DNA from: Bacteroidetes bacterium UKL13-3
Lineage (GTDB): Bacteria; Bacteroidota; Bacteroidia; UKL13-3
Direction of reading: 5' to 3'
Assembly: GCA_001602415.1 (NCBI GenBank)
Contig: CP012155.1
Location: 682,001 to 746,000, forward strand
Length of the DNA: 64,000 bases
Shown: positions 55,337 to 64,000 of the stretch, piece by piece
Position numbering within the stretch: the stretch's first letter is position 1
Layout: each line of letters starts with the position of its first letter
Program-made: the position numbers and the translations under genes
The notes under the pieces: generated by a model
The model's database searches: none
What the model saw: only the letters and a program-made list of their open reading frames with translations
What the model was told of the DNA's origin: nothing

Positions 55337-55860
55337 TAAGTGGTATTCATAGAAGTATCTTAATTCAGCCTCCCAAAGGGTTGCCTGTTCGTCCTACAAC
55401 CGATAGAGCCAAGGAAAGCTTATTTAATATCATTGAAAATAATTTCGACATTGACACACTAATAGTGCTTGATATTTTTAGTGGTACCGGCAATATTGCA
55501 TACGAGTTTGCATCACGCAGTGCTATAGATATTACCGCAGTTGATGTAAATGAGAAGTGTGTGAATTTTATAAAGAGCGTAAAAGATAAACTCAAGCTTA
55601 ATACACTTAAAGTGCTAAAAAAAGATGCATTTGCTTTTTTGAATAATGCACCTCAAAAGTATGATATCATTTTTGCCGATGCTCCTTATGCACACAAACA
55701 AATTATCGATATTCCTCGTATTGTAAATACGAACCAGTTGCTTACCGAAAAAGGTTGGCTTATTGTTGAACACGAGAGTTTATTGGATTTAGATAAAGAG
55801 CCCGGTTTTTTTGACAAACGCGTATACGGACAATCAGCTTTTAGTTTCTTTAAAGTTTAA
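55327..55860 (+). CDS. rsmD: 16S rRNA (guanine966-N2)-methyltransferase
   Basis: 177 residues, GTG start at 55327 (MRIISGIHRSILIQPPKGLP). Family blocks are VRPTTDRAKESLFNII, LDIFSGTGNIAYEFASRSA in part (SAM site) and ITAVDVNEKC. The catalytic motif is FADAPY where the family has DPPY/F, so one conserved proline is replaced by alanine. It should methylate G966 of 16S rRNA. It overlaps the DUF3822 gene by 10 bases, indicating coupled translation. Confidence 0.88.
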   Translation: MRIISGIHRSILIQPPKGLPVRPTTDRAKESLFNIIENNFDIDTLIVLDIFSGTGNIAYEFASRSAIDITAVDVNEKCVNFIKSVKDKLKLNTLKVLKKDAFAFLNNAPQKYDIIFADAPYAHKQIIDIPRIVNTNQLLTEKGWLIVEHESLLDLDKEPGFFDKRVYGQSAFSFFKV

Positions 55861-55890
55861 CGCGTATTATTTTGTACTTTCGGAAGTACA

Positions 55891-57414
55891 ATGAAACTCC
55901 TCACCGCACAACAAACAAAAGACTGGGATGCATACACCCTATTGCACGAACCAATTTCATCGTTTGAGTTAATGGAACGGGCTGCAACTAAATGTGTTGT
56001 TGAAATAACAACTATTTTGCACAAACAGCCATTCATTAATAAGGTTGTTATTTGTTGCGGTCCGGGAAATAATGGTGGTGATGGCTTGGTAATTGCACGT
56101 TTGCTTTTTAAACAAGAGTGGAGTGTTACAGTTTTGTTGTTTACACAAGGTGTAGCAACAACATCTGATTTCGATATAAATTGCAAACGATTACCTGAGG
56201 GTATTGCTGTTATTGAGATTACCTCCGAAGACGATATCCCCATGTTTAGTAATCAACAACTTGTGGTTGATGCACTATTTGGAAGTGGATTAAACCGTGC
56301 TCCCGATGGATTATTTGCAACGGTAGTTGATTTGATTAACGAATCGGAGGCTTATGTTGTAGCAATTGATATTCCGAGTGGATTACCTGCAGAGGTTAAT
56401 GACGTAGAGGAAATTCAGAACCGATCAATTATAAAAGCTAATAACACATTTACTTTTCAGGTTCCCAAAAAATCGTTTATGCATGCAGAGTGCGCAGCAT
56501 ACACTGGAAGTGTTACTATTCTGGATATTGGTTTGCATCCTAATTTTTTGCCAACACAACCTGCACAAGATTTTTACATTTCGAACGAAATGGTGAAATC
56601 TATTTTTCATCCACGTTCGACCTTTAGTCATAAAGGTACATTTGGCCATGCACTCATGGTTGCAGGCAGTTACGGAAAAATGGGAGCAGCTATTTTATCA
56701 TCAAAAGCGGCCTTGCGAATGGGTTGTGGGTTACTTACAGCATACGTTCCCAAAGTAGGTTATACCATAATGCAAACAGCTTTACCCGAAGCAATGCTGC
56801 TTACCGATGATGAAGTATTTGAATTGCGAAACTTCCCACAAACACAAACGTTTTCGGCAGTGGGAGTGGGGCCTGGAATCGGCAGGAATGAATACACCGA
56901 AAAGGGATTATTATCATTTCTCAAACAACTGCATCAACCTTTGGTGTTAGATGCTGATGCGCTAAATTGCATTGCATTAGAAATAAAAATGAACCCCGAA
57001 TTCTCTTTTCCTCGCAATTGTGTTCTCACTCCACATCCAAAGGAATTTGACCGATTAACAGGCCATTGTAATACCAGTTTTGAACGTTTGCAAAAGCAAC
57101 GAGTGTTTGCCCAACGCCATCAAATTGTTGTTGTGTTAAAAGGGGCTCACACTTCCATTGCAATGCCAGATGGAAAAACATACTTTAACAGTTCGGGTAA
57201 TCCTTTGTTAGCAACTGCCGGAAGTGGTGATGTATTAACAGGAATAATAACAAGTTTGCTTGCACAACAATATTCTTGTGAAGAATCTGCAATAATGGGA
57301 GTATACCTGCATGGATTGTGTGCCGATTTGTGGAAGGAGCAGGGTAATGAAACGATGATTGCAAGTGATATAATTGAAATGATTCCCCAAGCATTGCATA
57401 GATTATTGAATTAA
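55891..57414 (+). CDS. nnr: Bifunctional NAD(P)H-hydrate repair enzyme
   Basis: 507 residues, a fusion. The N-terminal YjeF-type epimerase domain has VICCGPGNNGGDGLVIARLL in part and ALFGSGLNR. The C-terminal ADP-dependent dehydratase domain (from about 240) has GHALMVAGSYGKMGAAILSSKAALRMGCGL in parts, LTPHPKEFDRL, LKGAHTSIA and the nucleotide site ATAGSGDVLTGII. Together they repair hydrated NADH and NADPH. Normal length for the fused form. Confidence 0.94.
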   Translation: MKLLTAQQTKDWDAYTLLHEPISSFELMERAATKCVVEITTILHKQPFINKVVICCGPGNNGGDGLVIARLLFKQEWSVTVLLFTQGVATTSDFDINCKRLPEGIAVIEITSEDDIPMFSNQQLVVDALFGSGLNRAPDGLFATVVDLINESEAYVVAIDIPSGLPAEVNDVEEIQNRSIIKANNTFTFQVPKKSFMHAECAAYTGSVTILDIGLHPNFLPTQPAQDFYISNEMVKSIFHPRSTFSHKGTFGHALMVAGSYGKMGAAILSSKAALRMGCGLLTAYVPKVGYTIMQTALPEAMLLTDDEVFELRNFPQTQTFSAVGVGPGIGRNEYTEKGLLSFLKQLHQPLVLDADALNCIALEIKMNPEFSFPRNCVLTPHPKEFDRLTGHCNTSFERLQKQRVFAQRHQIVVVLKGAHTSIAMPDGKTYFNSSGNPLLATAGSGDVLTGIITSLLAQQYSCEESAIMGVYLHGLCADLWKEQGNETMIASDIIEMIPQALHRLLN

Positions 57415-57447
57415 AATCCGTTGCTTCGTAATACCATAATTCACTGT

Positions 57448-57906
57448 ATGAAACGTATTGCATTATTCCCTGGAACCTTCGATCCTATTACGGTAGGACA
57501 TTTAAATATATTGGAACGTGCTATTCCTTTGTTTGATGAAATTGTAATTGGCATAGGACACAATAGTTCCAAGTCAACTTTGTTTCCGTTGGAGCAGCGT
57601 GAGAATTGGATTAAAGAAATTTTCCAAAACGTGCCTTCGGTAAGGGTTGAGTCTTACGAAGGATTAACGGTAGATTTCTGTAAAAAAATAGATGCGAATT
57701 ATATACTCCGTGGATTGCGCAACATGAGCGATTTTGATTACGAAAAAAATATTGCACAGATGAACAAGTTGGTGAGCAACCATATTGAATCGATATTTTT
57801 AATGTGCGATCCGGAGTATACTCCTATTAGTTCATCTGTTGTTAGAGATTTGATTCGCAATGGTGGCAACGCTGCGCCTTATTTGCCCGAAGAGGTTAAG
57901 TATTGA
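57448..57906 (+). CDS. coaD: Phosphopantetheine adenylyltransferase
   Basis: 152 residues from the ATG at 57448. It has the nucleotidyltransferase motif FPGTFDPITVGHLNILERA (TVGHL, HxGH-like), LRGLRNMSDFDYEKNIAQMN and the C-terminal ISSSVVRDLI. It makes dephospho-CoA in CoA synthesis. A longer frame from 57421 adds nine residues unlike the family. It lies 33 bases after nnr, co-directional. Confidence 0.95.
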   Translation: MKRIALFPGTFDPITVGHLNILERAIPLFDEIVIGIGHNSSKSTLFPLEQRENWIKEIFQNVPSVRVESYEGLTVDFCKKIDANYILRGLRNMSDFDYEKNIAQMNKLVSNHIESIFLMCDPEYTPISSSVVRDLIRNGGNAAPYLPEEVKY

Positions 57907-57953
57907 TGTATTTGTAATTGATAAAGAATAGAACAATTAATTAGACCCCATTT

Positions 57954-58625
57954 GTGTTAATTGAAAATCGATTTTTAGTTTTTATACTCATACTCTTGAG
58001 CTTATTGGCTTCTTCATGTGTGAGGATTTACCTCAGAGCGATGGGCGTAAAAAAAGCACGAACAGTTGATAAGGAAGTGCTCTCGAATTATCTTGATAAA
58101 CTAAACATCCAACCCGACCAAATTCTTGAAGTAGACTCTGCCAGATACCATAAACTTATTAAAACAAAACTTCAAGATTCATCAACTTACAAATATCCAA
58201 ATTGGTGGGTGCAAAATCATCTTCAGCCAACCCAAGTTATTTATTTCGATAAGTATGCTGGTAAATCAATTGCAGCTTATTTTAATTGTATTGCCGAGAG
58301 TAGTTTTCCATTCAATCTTACTTACAATAAGTACAATGAACTCGAGTATTTTCCGCCTCTCACGTATTCGGATAGTAAATGGATAGATACACTGTTTTCT
58401 TTAAATGAACTATTGGGAACTATCAATGATTTGGATACTAAAACGTTTGTTTTTAATAACAATGGTAAGCGGTATTTGGCTCTGATATATTATAGCCTAT
58501 TTGTTGAGAAGCAATCAACCAATCTCATTCGCGAAACCAATACCCATATTCGAAACTGTATCAAAGATAGTTGTCAGGTCTTGTACATTAACATGGACAA
58601 CTATATGTTTCAGCAAATGAAGTAA
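57954..58625 (+). CDS. Hypothetical lipoprotein
   Basis: 223 residues, GTG start at 57954. The N-terminus (LVFILILLSLLASSC) ends in a lipobox LASSC, so it should be membrane-anchored. The body is rich in Tyr, Asn and Lys with YPNWWVQNHLQPTQVIYFDKYAG in part and two cysteines near the end. I recognise no family. It follows coaD by 48 bases and converges with the aspartokinase gene. Confidence 0.6.
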   Translation: MLIENRFLVFILILLSLLASSCVRIYLRAMGVKKARTVDKEVLSNYLDKLNIQPDQILEVDSARYHKLIKTKLQDSSTYKYPNWWVQNHLQPTQVIYFDKYAGKSIAAYFNCIAESSFPFNLTYNKYNELEYFPPLTYSDSKWIDTLFSLNELLGTINDLDTKTFVFNNNGKRYLALIYYSLFVEKQSTNLIRETNTHIRNCIKDSCQVLYINMDNYMFQQMK

Positions 58626-58628
58626 CAA

Positions 58629-59885
58629 TTACTTAATCACAAACTGCACACCTGTGCGAGTGCGTTGTTCAAGCAGCAATTCACGTTTTCCTAAAATAGC
58701 TTTCAATCCTTTTTCATCATAGTGCATTACGGTAAGCAGCTCAATGTTTTCGTTTGATTTAACAACAAATAATTCTGCTAAATCTTTTTTCAAGAGTGCT
58801 AATTTTTCAGGTTTATTATCTACACAAATACTAAAACTAATGGCCGAATTTTGCATGAGGTTAATATTGATTCGGTGTTTGGCCAGTGTGGCAAAAATGC
58901 CGCTCAAATTATCCTCTACAATAAAGGAGAAATCTTTACTCGAAACCGATAACAGTACCTGATTGGTCTTGGAAATATAGGTTGGAATATTTTTCTCTTT
59001 GCTGGTTGTTGAAACAGTTGTCCCTTTGCCTTTAGGGTTGATAAACGATTTTACATACAACGGAATATGCTTGCTTTGCAATGGTTGAATGGTTTTGGGA
59101 TGAATAACTGTTGCTCCGTAATAGGCCATTTCGATAGCGTGGGTGTAACTTAAGGCATCGAGTTTGATTGCATTCTTGATTTTTTTTGGATCACCGTTCA
59201 TCACGCCATCCACATCTTTCCAAATGGTTACCGAATCTGCATCCAATCCAAAAGCAAAAATAGCAGCCGAGTAATCAGAACCTTCTCTACCTAAAGTTAC
59301 TGTTTTTAAATCCTGACTACGTCCCACAAATCCTTGCGTTACCACCATTTGTTTTGTAACAATGGGTTTGAGTTTTTTCTGAATCATTTCGGTAGTGGCT
59401 TTCCAATCAACTTTCCCCTCTCTGTGTGTGCTATCGGTAACAATAAAGTTTTGGGCTTCCATCCAACGGTTTCTTCTTCCTATTTCGTTTAAGTAAGTGC
59501 TGATAATACGACTTGAAAATACTTCGCCATAACTCACAATCTGATCGTACACACAATCAAAACTGCTTTCGGGTTTGGTTTCCAAAATACACTCCAACTC
59601 TATGAACAGGTTTTCAATATCATCATACGCATTGCTGTCTTTGTGTTGCAACAATCCGGCAATAATTTGATCATGAAACGCCTTAATTTCTTTGTATATC
59701 GTATTCTTGGATTTTTGCTTTTTGTAATAAGCCTCTGCTAATTGCTCTAATGCATTGGTTGTTTTTCCCATTGCTGATACTACCAACAATAATTGCTCTT
59801 TGGTAAATAGGCTCAATACATTGGCTAAGTTTTTTACAGCTGCTGCATCTTTTACCGATGCTCCTCCAAATTTGAATACTTTCAT
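58629..59885 (-). CDS. lysC: Aspartate kinase (monofunctional)
   Basis: 418 residues. The N-terminal kinase has KVFKFGGASVKDA (KFGG substrate motif), FSSRIIS, TLGREGSDYSAAIFA and DVDGVMNGDP. Two ACT-type regulatory segments follow (LLSVSSKDFSFIVEDNLSGIFATLAKHRININLMQ in parts). It makes aspartyl phosphate for lysine, threonine and methionine synthesis. It stands alone rather than fused to homoserine dehydrogenase. A relic of a second copy of its tail lies at 48963. Confidence 0.9.
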   Translation of the reverse strand: MKVFKFGGASVKDAAAVKNLANVLSLFTKEQLLLVVSAMGKTTNALEQLAEAYYKKQKSKNTIYKEIKAFHDQIIAGLLQHKDSNAYDDIENLFIELECILETKPESSFDCVYDQIVSYGEVFSSRIISTYLNEIGRRNRWMEAQNFIVTDSTHREGKVDWKATTEMIQKKLKPIVTKQMVVTQGFVGRSQDLKTVTLGREGSDYSAAIFAFGLDADSVTIWKDVDGVMNGDPKKIKNAIKLDALSYTHAIEMAYYGATVIHPKTIQPLQSKHIPLYVKSFINPKGKGTTVSTTSKEKNIPTYISKTNQVLLSVSSKDFSFIVEDNLSGIFATLAKHRININLMQNSAISFSICVDNKPEKLALLKKDLAELFVVKSNENIELLTVMHYDEKGLKAILGKRELLLEQRTRTGVQFVIK

Positions 59886-60035
59886 TGTTTATCCAGATAT
59901 TATTACCGACCCCGCGAATATAGCAGTTTCGCCATTTTTTTGTAATGGTTACCCATAAAAGTGGAACCTCAAAGGCTGTCTGTTCTTGATATTAACGTAT
60001 TTGCCTTCTTCTTTTTTAAGCAATAACTCATTAAC

Positions 60036-60192
60036 CCAATAACTCATTTACTCATTCACTCATTTACTCATTCACTCATTCACTCATTTACTCATTCACC
60101 TAATAACTTATTTACTCATTCACTCATTTACTCATTCACTCATTTACTCATTCACCTAATAACTTATTTACTCAATAACTCTTTCACCCGAT
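60036..60192. repeat. Tandem TTTACTCATTCACTCA-type repeat in the fbp leader gap
   Basis: The 381-base gap 59886-60266 contains about 155 bases built from ACTCATTTACTCATTC units. A higher-order unit (TTCACCTAATAACTTATTTACTCA) recurs with a 56-base period at 60095 and 60151. No gene is present. A TATATTCG box at 60230-60237, 29 bases before fbp, may be its -7 element, without an obvious TTG partner. Confidence 0.75.
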
Positions 60193-60266
60193 ATCCTCCT
60201 TCTCAAACAATACATATCCACATTTATCTTATATTCGCGGCACTATCAATATTAAACTATACTTTT

Positions 60267-61268
60267 ATGTCACAATTTAATTTTACCACACTTGGTCAGT
60301 TTATCATCGAAAAACAAAGTGAATTTCCGTTTGCAAAAGGGGAACTTTCGCGGTTGTTGCGAGATATTGGTATTGCAGCCAAAGTAATAAGTAGAGAAGT
60401 TAACAAGGCAGGAATTGCTGAAATTATTGGTGATGTTGGAGAAATTAATATTCAAGGTGAAGATGTAAAGAAACTCGATCTTATTGGTAACGAAATGTTT
60501 ACTACAGTGCTTGAACGAGGTGGCGAGGTATGCGCATTTGCCAGCGAAGAAGAAGACAATATGGTTGCTTTGAAAGGTACACATTCTAAAAACGGGCAAT
60601 ACGTGGTGTGTATCGATCCGTTGGATGGTTCATCAAATATTGATGTGAATGTATCTATTGGAACAATATTTTCTATTTACCGCAGGGTAACTTCGGTTGG
60701 AACAGAGCCTACTTTGGAAGATGTATTGCAAGCGGGTAACCGTTTGGTTGCTTCCGGATATATTATTTATGGATCGTCAACCATGTTGGTATACTCAACC
60801 GGTAAAGGAGTGAATGGATTTACGCTTGATAATTCTATTGGTGAATTTTGTTTATCGCACCCTAATATCCAAACACCTAAAGATGGAACGATATATTCAT
60901 TAAATGAAGGTAACGCTTCCGATTTTCCGGAAGGTGTTCAAAAGTATATTAGCTGGTGCAAGGAGAAAGATAAAGAAACCCAACGCCCTTATAGCGCTCG
61001 TTATATTGGTTCAATGGTTGCCGATTTGCACCGTAATTTATTAAAGGGTGGAATTTTTATTTATCCGCCAACAGCAAAAGCGCCTAATGGTAAATTGCGT
61101 TTAATGTTTGAATGTATTCCAATGGCGTTTATTGTTGAACAGGCAGGAGGTATTGCCACAACAGGCAAAGAGCGTGTATTGGATATTCAACCCAAAGAAT
61201 TGCATCAGCGTGTTCCAGTTTTTATTGGTTCTGCTAATATGGTAAACAAAGCACTTTCGTTTAGTTAA
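60267..61268 (+). CDS. fbp: Fructose-1,6-bisphosphatase class 1
   Basis: 333 residues: [12 protein letters not shown] (metal site), the signature [28 protein letters not shown] in part, [23 protein letters not shown] in part and [17 protein letters not shown]. It carries out the last irreversible step of gluconeogenesis in the cytoplasm. It overlaps the next gene by one base. Confidence 0.96.
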   Translation: MSQFNFTTLGQFIIEKQSEFPFAKGELSRLLRDIGIAAKVISREVNKAGIAEIIGDVGEINIQGEDVKKLDLIGNEMFTTVLERGGEVCAFASEEEDNMVALKGTHSKNGQYVVCIDPLDGSSNIDVNVSIGTIFSIYRRVTSVGTEPTLEDVLQAGNRLVASGYIIYGSSTMLVYSTGKGVNGFTLDNSIGEFCLSHPNIQTPKDGTIYSLNEGNASDFPEGVQKYISWCKEKDKETQRPYSARYIGSMVADLHRNLLKGGIFIYPPTAKAPNGKLRLMFECIPMAFIVEQAGGIATTGKERVLDIQPKELHQRVPVFIGSANMVNKALSFS

Positions 61269-61753
61269 TGATGTTTAGTTACCGTTTTTGGTGGATACTT
61301 ATTTTTATTGCATTCTTATCGTTTAATACCCAAGCGCAAGTGACCGACACGTCTTTATTAATTGGAACCATTGAATATAAAAATCTGAGTTCATACAGTT
61401 GGTTCGATTCTACATTTAAAGCATACGTGCCAGCTAAATTGGTTACCGATAGTATTCAACTTTATGCTCAAGATGTAAAGTTAATGGTGGTACTCGGAAC
61501 ATGGTGTGGCGATAGTAAGGAACATGTTCCTACTTTGTGTAAAATTGCTTTACAAAGCGGCATCACCCTTAAACAAATTGAATTTATTGGGGTTGATAGA
61601 AAAAAGCATTGTCCTTTGCCCGATATAACTTCCCTCAACATAGAATATGTTCCAACTATTTTCGTTTTTGTAAAAGGAATACTTAAAGGGAAAATTATAG
61701 AGACTCCCGAAAAACTATTGGAACAAGATTTACTTAACATACTTTCTCGATGA
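61268..61753 (+). CDS. Thioredoxin-fold protein with one active-site cysteine
   Basis: 161 residues. A signal peptide ([24 protein letters not shown]) is followed by a thioredoxin-like domain with VVLGTWCGDSKEHVPTLCKIA and the cis-proline block EYVPTIFVFVKGILKGKI. The site is WCGDS, so the second cysteine of CxxC is replaced by serine. It may bind or reduce a mixed disulfide rather than act as a classic oxidoreductase. It lies between fbp and surE with overlaps of 1 and 4 bases, in one operon. Confidence 0.8.
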   Translation: MMFSYRFWWILIFIAFLSFNTQAQVTDTSLLIGTIEYKNLSSYSWFDSTFKAYVPAKLVTDSIQLYAQDVKLMVVLGTWCGDSKEHVPTLCKIALQSGITLKQIEFIGVDRKKHCPLPDITSLNIEYVPTIFVFVKGILKGKIIETPEKLLEQDLLNILSR

Positions 61754-62526
61754 CAACAAACAAACCTCTTATATTAGTATGCAATGATGACGGAATAACC
61801 GCTCCGGGAATCCGCAACTTGGTCGATGCAATAAAACACTTGGGTGAAGTGGTCATTGTAGCACCCGATAGTCCGCAAAGTGCCATGGGGCATGCAGTAA
61901 CTATTAGCAAACCGTTACGACTTGAGAAGACAGATATTTATGGCGAAATTCAATCCTATCAATGCAGTGGAACGCCCGCTGATTGTGTGAAATTGGCTGT
62001 AGATAAAGTAATGCATCGCAAGCCCGATTTGCTTGTTTCAGGAATCAATCATGGTTCCAATTCATCTATTAATGTATTGTACTCGGGTACGATGAGTGCA
62101 GCCATGGAAGGTGCTATTGAAGGTATTCCCGCTGTGGGTTTTTCTTTGTGTGATTTTGCTTATGATGCCGACTTTAGTTATGCCAAAAAGGTAGCAGCTC
62201 AAGTAGCAGAAAACATTTTGAATAACGGTTTACCTCATGGAACACTCTTAAATGTTAACATTCCCAAAGCAACCGAAGCTGAAATAAAGGGTATTAAGAT
62301 TTGCAGGCAAGCAAATGCCAAATGGAAGGAAGAGTTTGACGAGCGCAAGGATCCTAACGGACGAAAATACTTTTGGCTAACAGGAAAGTTTATGAACAAC
62401 GACAAAGGTGAAGACACGGATGAGTGGGCCCTTGCCAATAATTATGTATCCATTGTGCCGGTACATTTCGACCTTACAGCACACCATGCTATTCCTTTTT
62501 TAAATAAATGGAATTTCTCTATTTAA
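61750..62526 (+). CDS. surE: 5'/3'-nucleotidase SurE
   Basis: 258 residues: LVCNDDGITAPGIRNLV (metal-binding DD at the N-terminus), VVAPDSPQSAMGHAVTISKPLR in part, SGTPADCVKLAV and SGINHGSNSSINVLYSGTMSAAMEGAIEGIPAVGFSL in parts. SurE dephosphorylates nucleoside monophosphates. It starts 4 bases before the end of the previous gene. In many Bacteroidota lpxB follows; here a small membrane protein follows instead. Confidence 0.95.
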   Translation: MTTNKPLILVCNDDGITAPGIRNLVDAIKHLGEVVIVAPDSPQSAMGHAVTISKPLRLEKTDIYGEIQSYQCSGTPADCVKLAVDKVMHRKPDLLVSGINHGSNSSINVLYSGTMSAAMEGAIEGIPAVGFSLCDFAYDADFSYAKKVAAQVAENILNNGLPHGTLLNVNIPKATEAEIKGIKICRQANAKWKEEFDERKDPNGRKYFWLTGKFMNNDKGEDTDEWALANNYVSIVPVHFDLTAHHAIPFLNKWNFSI

Positions 62527-62532
62527 CTTTTT

Positions 62533-62826
62533 ATGATGAAAATTAAAGACTCAATGTTGCTTGGCCTGTTATTAGGATTGGTTATTCCTGTGTTAGGTGT
62601 GATGATATTTTATTACAGTAAATTTGCTGCGGTTGATTTATGGCAATTTTTACAAGTAGCTACCAAACATAAAGTGCTTTCGCCTATGCTAAGTTTATGT
62701 GCAATTCTCAACTTAGGAGTGTTTTATATCTTTCTCAACAAAAACTTATACCTCACAGCCAGAGGCATTATTCTCGCTACCATAATTTATGGAGTAACAA
62801 TTGTGCTCTTAAAATTTGTGCTGTAA
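62533..62826 (+). CDS. Small membrane protein of unknown function
   Basis: 97 residues with three hydrophobic stretches (LLGLLLGLVIPVLGVMIFYY, MLSLCAILNLGVFYIFL and GIILATIIYGVTIVLLKFVL). It starts 6 bases after surE and is likely co-transcribed. I recognise no characterised family; proteins of this shape are often found beside surE in Bacteroidota. Confidence 0.65.
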   Translation: MMKIKDSMLLGLLLGLVIPVLGVMIFYYSKFAAVDLWQFLQVATKHKVLSPMLSLCAILNLGVFYIFLNKNLYLTARGIILATIIYGVTIVLLKFVL

Positions 62827-62931
62827 GGTTAGATGAATATATTTGCCAGTGTTATTTGGGAATTGAGATTTGAGAATTAAGACTTAGGATTTAATTCGTG
62901 CATCAAACATCTTCAATCTCAAATTCACTCT

Positions 62932-63005
<74 letters not shown>

Positions 63006-63010
63006 CGATT

Positions 63011-63047
63011 TGTGAAAACCCTTGCACAGCAAGGGTTTTCACATTTT
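63011..63047 (+). terminator. Terminator after tRNA-Ala
   Basis: A perfect 15-bp stem, TGTGAAAACCCTTGC (63011-63025) with GCAAGGGTTTTCACA (63029-63043), has a 3-base loop and then TTTT. It begins 5 bases after the tRNA. Confidence 0.88.
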
Positions 63048-63253
63048 ATAGTTGACCAAAATTTAAAAATTGAGAGAAATAAAAAGTTAGCACTCAACAT
63101 GATCAATGATGGCATAGATACATTTTGTACTATGGTAATAATGTTGGACCTAGTATTTTGAACCATAAGATAGTTCCACTAACTCCTCCGATAATAAGCG
63201 CTGTAACGAATGTCGGTTATTGCTTGATCGGAATGATATAGATTATGATGTAA

Positions 63254-63496
63254 AGCAACATAAATCCACCGCATACCCCAGCTGTTATTGTAAGTACCAT
63301 TACGGATATTATTTCGAAACAGCTGCAAATTAATATGCACTCCATCCATGTAGGCTCCAAAGAGGGAATGTTTGAGGGGGCAATTGAACTCGAAGTATTT
63401 GACACCAACCAGTTGGAAGAACTCATGAATAAAATCAACGCTGCAAGTCCGCTCATCAAAGTAAGCCGTGAAGATGCGCAGCAGTTGGTAAAGTGA
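63254..63496 (+). pseudogene. Orphan C-terminal ACT domain of a RelA/SpoT protein
   Basis: The frame ending with TGA at 63494-63496 encodes STITDIISKQLQINMHSIHV, then GSKEGMFEGAIELEVFDTNQ and LEELMNKINAASPLIKV. This matches the last ACT domain of (p)ppGpp synthetase/hydrolase proteins. A stop (63251-63253) lies just upstream, and no synthetase, hydrolase or TGS part is present. It is a gene tail cut from its body. Confidence 0.78.
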
Positions 63497-63499
63497 GCT

Positions 63500-63660
63500 T
63501 ACCTCCCGATAATAAATCGTTTGGTGTATTCGCCTTGATTGGTGGAAATACGGATAGAGAACAATCCGGAAGGCATATTGCTGGTATCGATTGATATGGA
63601 AGCTGCTTCGTTTGTATCTTCTTGTTGGATAAGACGACCCATATTATCTATAATTGTATA
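63500..63660 (-). pseudogene. C-terminal tail of a T9SS-secreted protein
   Basis: The reverse strand reads IIDNMGRLIQQEDTNEAASI and then NMPSGLFSIRISTNQGEYTK before RFIIGR and a stop. This is the last 53 residues of a type A T9SS sorting domain. A TGA directly upstream (63661-63663) closes the frame, and the passenger is missing. Confidence 0.75.
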
Positions 63661-63854
63661 TCACACTCATCCGAACTTTTTTGAGAATCAATTAAAACTT
63701 CTTTGTAAACCTTTGTTAATATTAGATACGATGTAAAAATCGAAAGAAATAAAGTCCTAAAAAACGATCAAAACAGTATATGATTACCATTAAAGTTAAA
63801 GACGATTTGTTTTATTCTAGCGCTTCTGGCTTTGGGTTGTATGCGGAGTATTAC

Positions 63855-64000
63855 CTAATCAAGCGTTAGATAATAGCATAAGCAGATACGTATTTTCTCT
63901 ACAAAATTAGAGAAGGCTGTTTTACCTTTTGCTTTTACTCTTCTCAATAATTCTAAAAGTAGATAAGCTATCAATGCTACAAATATTTGAGACTTAACCC
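63855..64000 (-). pseudogene. IS4-family transposase, C-terminal part (runs off the window)
   Basis: The reverse strand encodes VKSQIFVALIAYLLLELLRR, VKAKGKTAFSNFVEKIRICL and CYYLTLD before a TAG at 63855-63857. This is the usual terminal helix region of IS4-type transposases. The rest lies beyond the window, so it may be intact; I label it with caution. It may belong to the same IS type as the N-terminal fragment at 15949. I see no gene in the 194 bases between it and the T9SS tail. Confidence 0.6.

Noticed and set aside
60036-60192. Possible CRISPR array in the repeated ACTCATTTACTC region
   Set aside because: The units are directly adjacent with no unique spacers of constant length, and no cas gene is present.

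Overview
The window is a low-GC chromosomal segment from a member of the Bacteroidota. Four things point there: promoters of the form TTG-N19/20-TAnnTTTG (or TATATTCG), an almost complete lack of Shine-Dalgarno sequences, proteins with type IX secretion (T9SS) C-terminal sorting domains, and Bacteroidota-typical neighbours such as LytTR response regulators and a DUF3822-rsmD pair. I cannot place it below phylum.

Layout. 1-8307 holds the start of ccmB (cut by the window edge), a NamZ-type muramidase, an FtsX/LolE-type permease, a decayed acyltransferase, pdhB, a small histidine-kinase-like protein with a LytTR regulator, an RlmI-like methyltransferase and a second LytTR regulator. 8361-9937 is an IS1595-type island with two dead transposase remnants between inverted repeats. 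10160-15731 is housekeeping: Nudix hydrolase, pyrE, plsC, gatC, a LolD-type ATPase, an HTTM membrane protein and a TrmN6-like methyltransferase. At 15949-17633 an intact IS982 element sits between a broken IS4-type transposase and the tail of a T9SS-secreted protein. 17782-22106 carries a saccharopine dehydrogenase-family gene, cdd, a serine palmitoyltransferase-like gene and a DUF3298 lipoprotein. 22271-26389 is a run of surface or secreted proteins, two of them broken.

26694-43814 is one continuous str-S10-spc-alpha ribosomal supercluster: rpsL, rpsG, fusA, then rpsJ to rplQ with secY, infA and rpoA. There is no tuf, adk or map gene in it. It has two promoters in front, likely internal promoters before rpsH and infA, and a strong terminator after rplQ. 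A second IS982 copy follows, with 140 bp of one end duplicated in tandem, then a 1097-residue T9SS protein with three nearly identical 522-bp repeats.

48963-62826 mixes core and accessory genes: a decayed aspartokinase tail, a thioredoxin-like protein, recA, a transglutaminase-like protein, a GT22-like glycosyltransferase, a thioesterase, DUF3822, rsmD, nnr, coaD, a lipoprotein, aspartokinase, fbp, a second thioredoxin-like protein, surE and a small membrane protein. A tRNA-Ala(GGC) follows. The last kilobase is a graveyard of gene tails (RelA/SpoT ACT domain, T9SS domain, IS4 transposase).

I found no convincing new defence or biosynthetic system. The most unusual signals are the 522-bp repeats, the aspartokinase relic, the IS982 end duplication, a 13-bp tandem duplication that breaks a surface-protein gene, and the very tight divergent gene starts.
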